From Pseudomonas sp. (GTDB lineage Bacteria; Pseudomonadota; Gammaproteobacteria; Pseudomonadales; Pseudomonadaceae): DNA of 9,603 nt. The DNA is taken from the NCBI GenBank assembly GCA_003525045.1, contig DQGF01000458.1, positions 1 to 9,603 on the forward strand, written 5' to 3'. Below the pieces are notes generated by a model. That model was not told the DNA's origin. It ran no database searches and saw nothing but the letters and a program-made list of their open reading frames with translations. Shown in pieces: positions 7,688 through 9,603 of this stretch. Within the stretch, counting starts at the first letter, position 1; every line of letters begins with the position of its first letter. The position numbers and the translations under genes are program-made.

Positions 7688-8689
7688 ATGAATAACTTAC
7701 AGCTCGACGGCTTCAAAACCGACGAAAACGCCGCCATGGTGTTGTTAGTAGACGACCAGGCGATGATCGGCGAGGCGGTGCGCCGCGGGTTGTCGAATGA
7801 AGACAACATCGACTTCCACTTTTGCGCCGACCCGCACCAGGCCATTGCCCAGGCGATTCGCATCAAGCCGACGGTGATCCTGCAGGACCTGGTCATGCCC
7901 GGTCTCGACGGCCTGAGCCTGGTGCGCGAATACCGCAATCACCCGGCGACCAAGGACATTCCGATCATTGTCCTGTCGACCAAGGAAGACCCGCTGATCA
8001 AGAGCGCGGCATTCGCGGCCGGGGCCAACGATTACCTGGTCAAGCTGCCGGACAACATCGAGCTGGTGGCGCGCATCCGCTATCACTCGCGCTCCTACAT
8101 GACCCTGTTGCAGCGTGACGCGGCGTACCGCGCGTTGCGGGTCAGTCAGCAGCAGTTGCTCGACACCAACCTGGTCTTGCAGCGCTTGATGAACTCCGAC
8201 GGCCTGACCGGGCTGTCGAACCGCCGTCATTTCGACGAATACCTGGAGCTGGAGTGGCGCCGCTCGTTGCGTGACCAGAGCCAACTGTCGTTACTGATGA
8301 TCGATGTCGACTACTTCAAATACTACAACGACAGCTTCGGCCACCTGGACGGCGATGAAGCCCTGCGCAAGGTGGCCACGGCGATCCGTGACGCCAGCGC
8401 CCGACCGTCGGACCTGCCGGCCCGTTACGGTGGCGAAGAATTTGCCCTGGTCCTGCCCAACACTTCGCCGGGCGGCGCGCGGCTGGTAGCGGAAAAACTC
8501 CGCCAGTCCGTGGCTTCACTGAAGATTCCACACATTTTTCCGGTCGTGGGCTCGAGCCTGACCATCAGCATCGGCCTGTCGACCATGACCCCGCAACCGG
8601 GCGGCGACTGCCGTCAATTGATCTCGGCGGCGGACAAGGGGCTGTACCTGGCGAAGAACAATGGGCGTAATCAGGTTGGGATTGAGTAG
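7688..8689 (+). CDS. wspR: WspR, REC-GGDEF diguanylate cyclase
   Basis: Output protein of the pathway: when phosphorylated by WspE it condenses two GTP into cyclic di-GMP, which raises exopolysaccharide and biofilm formation. In 333 residues: a receiver about 15-135 with D22/D23, phospho-acceptor D67 in LQDLVMPG, S97 and K119; a helical stalk about 136-170 that in this family drives oligomer formation; and a GGDEF domain about 171-333. The GTP/metal region [14 protein letters not shown] (206-219) and the active-site GGEEF (248-252) are intact. An RPSD motif at 239-242, five residues before GGEEF, is the allosteric product-inhibition I-site. It stands 47 bases after wspF, unlike the overlapping genes before it, which leaves room for separate tuning of its expression. 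No terminator is obvious in that gap, so it is probably co-transcribed. Confidence 0.97.
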   Translation: MNNLQLDGFKTDENAAMVLLVDDQAMIGEAVRRGLSNEDNIDFHFCADPHQAIAQAIRIKPTVILQDLVMPGLDGLSLVREYRNHPATKDIPIIVLSTKEDPLIKSAAFAAGANDYLVKLPDNIELVARIRYHSRSYMTLLQRDAAYRALRVSQQQLLDTNLVLQRLMNSDGLTGLSNRRHFDEYLELEWRRSLRDQSQLSLLMIDVDYFKYYNDSFGHLDGDEALRKVATAIRDASARPSDLPARYGGEEFALVLPNTSPGGARLVAEKLRQSVASLKIPHIFPVVGSSLTISIGLSTMTPQPGGDCRQLISAADKGLYLAKNNGRNQVGIE

Positions 8690-8718
8690 CGCGCAATTCT
8701 CTAGCCAGGCACTCACCC

Positions 8719-8778
8719 TGCGGCGAGGGGGCTTGTCGGAACGCCGCATCGCCTCGTTGGGTCGCGAAGCGCCCCCCG
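8719..8778 (+). repeat. REP-like palindrome after wspR
   Basis: The sequence GGCGAGGGGGCTTG, then a degenerate middle, then GTTGGGTCGCGAAGCGCCCC, matches by eye the common REP of P. fluorescens-group genomes. Two alternative stems can form: CGAGG 8724-8728 with CCTCG 8752-8756, and GGGGGC 8727-8732 with GCCCCC 8771-8776. It starts 30 bases after the wspR stop and may help end or stabilise the wsp transcript, though it has no clean T-run of an intrinsic terminator. Confidence 0.65.
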
Positions 8779-8807
8779 GCATTCTTTCAGTCATTTGGTG
8801 CAATCAG

Positions 8808-8850
8808 GTTTGGCGACTGCTTTGCAGCCGAGCGGGCGGTGCGGCGCTTC
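8808..8850 (-). repeat. Second, inverted REP-like element
   Basis: Read on the - strand this gives CCCGCTCGGCTGCAAAGCAGTCGCC, the typical tail half of the Pseudomonas REP, with an imperfect stem around the AAA loop. It is inverted relative to the element at 8719-8778 and about 30 bases away, so the two look like a REP doublet (REPIN/BIME-type) filling the convergent gap between wspR and the gene at 8853-9428. The head half is poorly kept. Confidence 0.55.
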
Positions 8851-8852
8851 TT

Positions 8853-9428
8853 TCATTCTTCGTGTGCTGTCGAGACCCCCAGCAGCAATTTACCGTAGAG
8901 TTTTTCGCCGGCCTGATGACGAAAAGTCCAATGCACGATGGTCGCTAGCTGCTGCTTTAGCGCCTCGATAGCCTTGTGTTTCGCCTGTTCCTCACCGAAC
9001 TTTTCCACGTTGAAGGACCGGGAAAGCTTTTTGCCGTCACGGGTCGTCGTTTGCGCGATCCAGTAGGTATTCTTGCCGTTCGTCTGTCGTGAAACACCCG
9101 TCAGGCCACTGGTGTTATTGGCACGCAACTTCTTACGGATAGTGCAGCTCAGTTGTGGTGGGAAACGGAGCATCTGTTCATTGCGAAAATGCTCGGCAGC
9201 GGCACGCGCTGGACGCTCACCTCCATGGCTGATGAACGTAAATTCCTTGTGTACCTTCAGGACGCCTTCCCGGTACAACGTTACCCGCCAAGCCATGGCT
9301 CCCGACTTCTTGTGGCGGACTCGGATGATTGCATAGTCATTGATATCGGTTGTCACAGGGGCGTGACTGGTGATCATCCCAGGCTCTGTATCAGGTGATG
9401 AGAATTGGTCGCTCTGATCAATCGGCAT
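8853..9428 (-). CDS. Small AP2-domain-like protein, possibly with two AP2 repeats
   Basis: Function unknown. The 191-residue product has a C-terminal segment (about 104-160) of AP2 type: NTSGLTGVSRQ (105-115), then Y122-W123, the basic RDGKKLSRSFNV strand and the helix EEQAKHKAIEAL. AP2 domains are three-stranded, one-helix DNA-binding folds found in bacterial and phage proteins, often beside HNH endonuclease domains; no HNH is present here. Residues 32-88 show a similar strand-strand-strand-helix pattern at a constant offset of 76 (R38/R114, W47/W123, F63/F139), suggesting a second, diverged copy. It has no signal peptide or membrane segment. Base composition is visibly less GC-rich than the wsp genes. 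The ATG at 9426-9428 lies inside the upstream gene with a weak ribosome binding site; M18 is an alternative start. DNA binding is inferred from the fold only. Confidence 0.75.
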   Translation of the reverse strand: MPIDQSDQFSSPDTEPGMITSHAPVTTDINDYAIIRVRHKKSGAMAWRVTLYREGVLKVHKEFTFISHGGERPARAAAEHFRNEQMLRFPPQLSCTIRKKLRANNTSGLTGVSRQTNGKNTYWIAQTTTRDGKKLSRSFNVEKFGEEQAKHKAIEALKQQLATIVHWTFRHQAGEKLYGKLLLGVSTAHEE

Positions 9429-9603
9429 AGGTCACATACCTGGCCATCAAGTTCGGCCGTTCAAACGTGTCGATGCTGTCGACGCGTTGATGCATTTCAT
9501 TGATGACCTGCTTGAACGTGGCATCGTCCATGTCGATCCAGTAACGCGGGTTGCGGCCGGTGAGGCGGTCGTATTCGGCGGTGGTCGGGTCGAGGTGGCG
9601 GTA
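9418..9603 (-). CDS. 3' end of an unrecognised gene, cut by the window
   Basis: The - strand is open from the window edge to a TGA at 9418-9420, giving 61 C-terminal residues. They begin YRHLDPTTAEYDRLTGRNP, run on with YWIDMDDATFKQVINEMHQR and end in TYAD. The codon use is typical of a high-GC Pseudomonas gene (G or C at most third positions), which supports real coding. I do not recognise the family; the fragment looks soluble and partly helical. It overlaps the start of the AP2-like gene by 11 bases, so the two are probably one transcription unit. The 5' end and the full length are outside the window. Confidence 0.65.
   Translation of the reverse strand, partial: YRHLDPTTAEYDRLTGRNPRYWIDMDDATFKQVINEMHQRVDSIDTFERPNLMARYVTYAD

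Noticed and set aside
233..8689. The chemosensory cluster as a new signalling system
   Set aside because: Gene order and every domain architecture match the known Wsp pathway, so it is not novel.
8661..8948. 95-codon frame crossing the end of wspR and the REP doublet
   Set aside because: It overlaps the real wspR C-terminus in another frame and runs through repeats and the end of the - strand gene; no coding signal.

Overview
The window is high-GC and carries one complete, well-known signalling locus: the Wsp (wrinkly spreader) chemosensory operon, in the order wspA-wspB-wspC-wspD-wspE-wspF-wspR on the + strand. Gene order, protein architectures and the REP-type intergenic palindromes at both ends point to Pseudomonas, most likely the P. 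fluorescens group. No insertion sequence, tRNA, rRNA or CRISPR array is visible.

Layout: 1-232 is non-coding. It begins with a partial REP-like palindrome and holds the ribosome binding site, and perhaps the promoter, for wspA. Six genes follow from 233 to 7640 (wspA MCP receptor, wspB CheW, wspC CheR-TPR methyltransferase, wspD CheW, wspE hybrid CheA-REC kinase, wspF CheB-type methylesterase), each overlapping the next by 1-4 bases. A 47-base gap with its own ribosome binding site separates wspR (7688-8689), a REC-GGDEF diguanylate cyclase. Then 8690-8852 is a convergent intergenic region with two inverted REP-like elements. On the - strand lie a small protein of AP2-domain type (8853-9428) and the 3' end of an unrecognised gene that runs off the window (9418-9603). 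These last two overlap by 11 bases.

How it works (established for Wsp): WspA, coupled by WspB and WspD, controls autophosphorylation of WspE. WspE passes phosphate to WspR, which makes cyclic di-GMP and promotes biofilm and surface behaviour, and to WspF, which opposes WspC methylation of WspA and so resets the receptor. All expected catalytic residues are present except one: the WspF receiver lacks the usual conserved lysine. I see no new system in the Wsp part. The least explained DNA is the - strand pair at the right end: a putative tandem AP2 protein overlapping an unknown gene.
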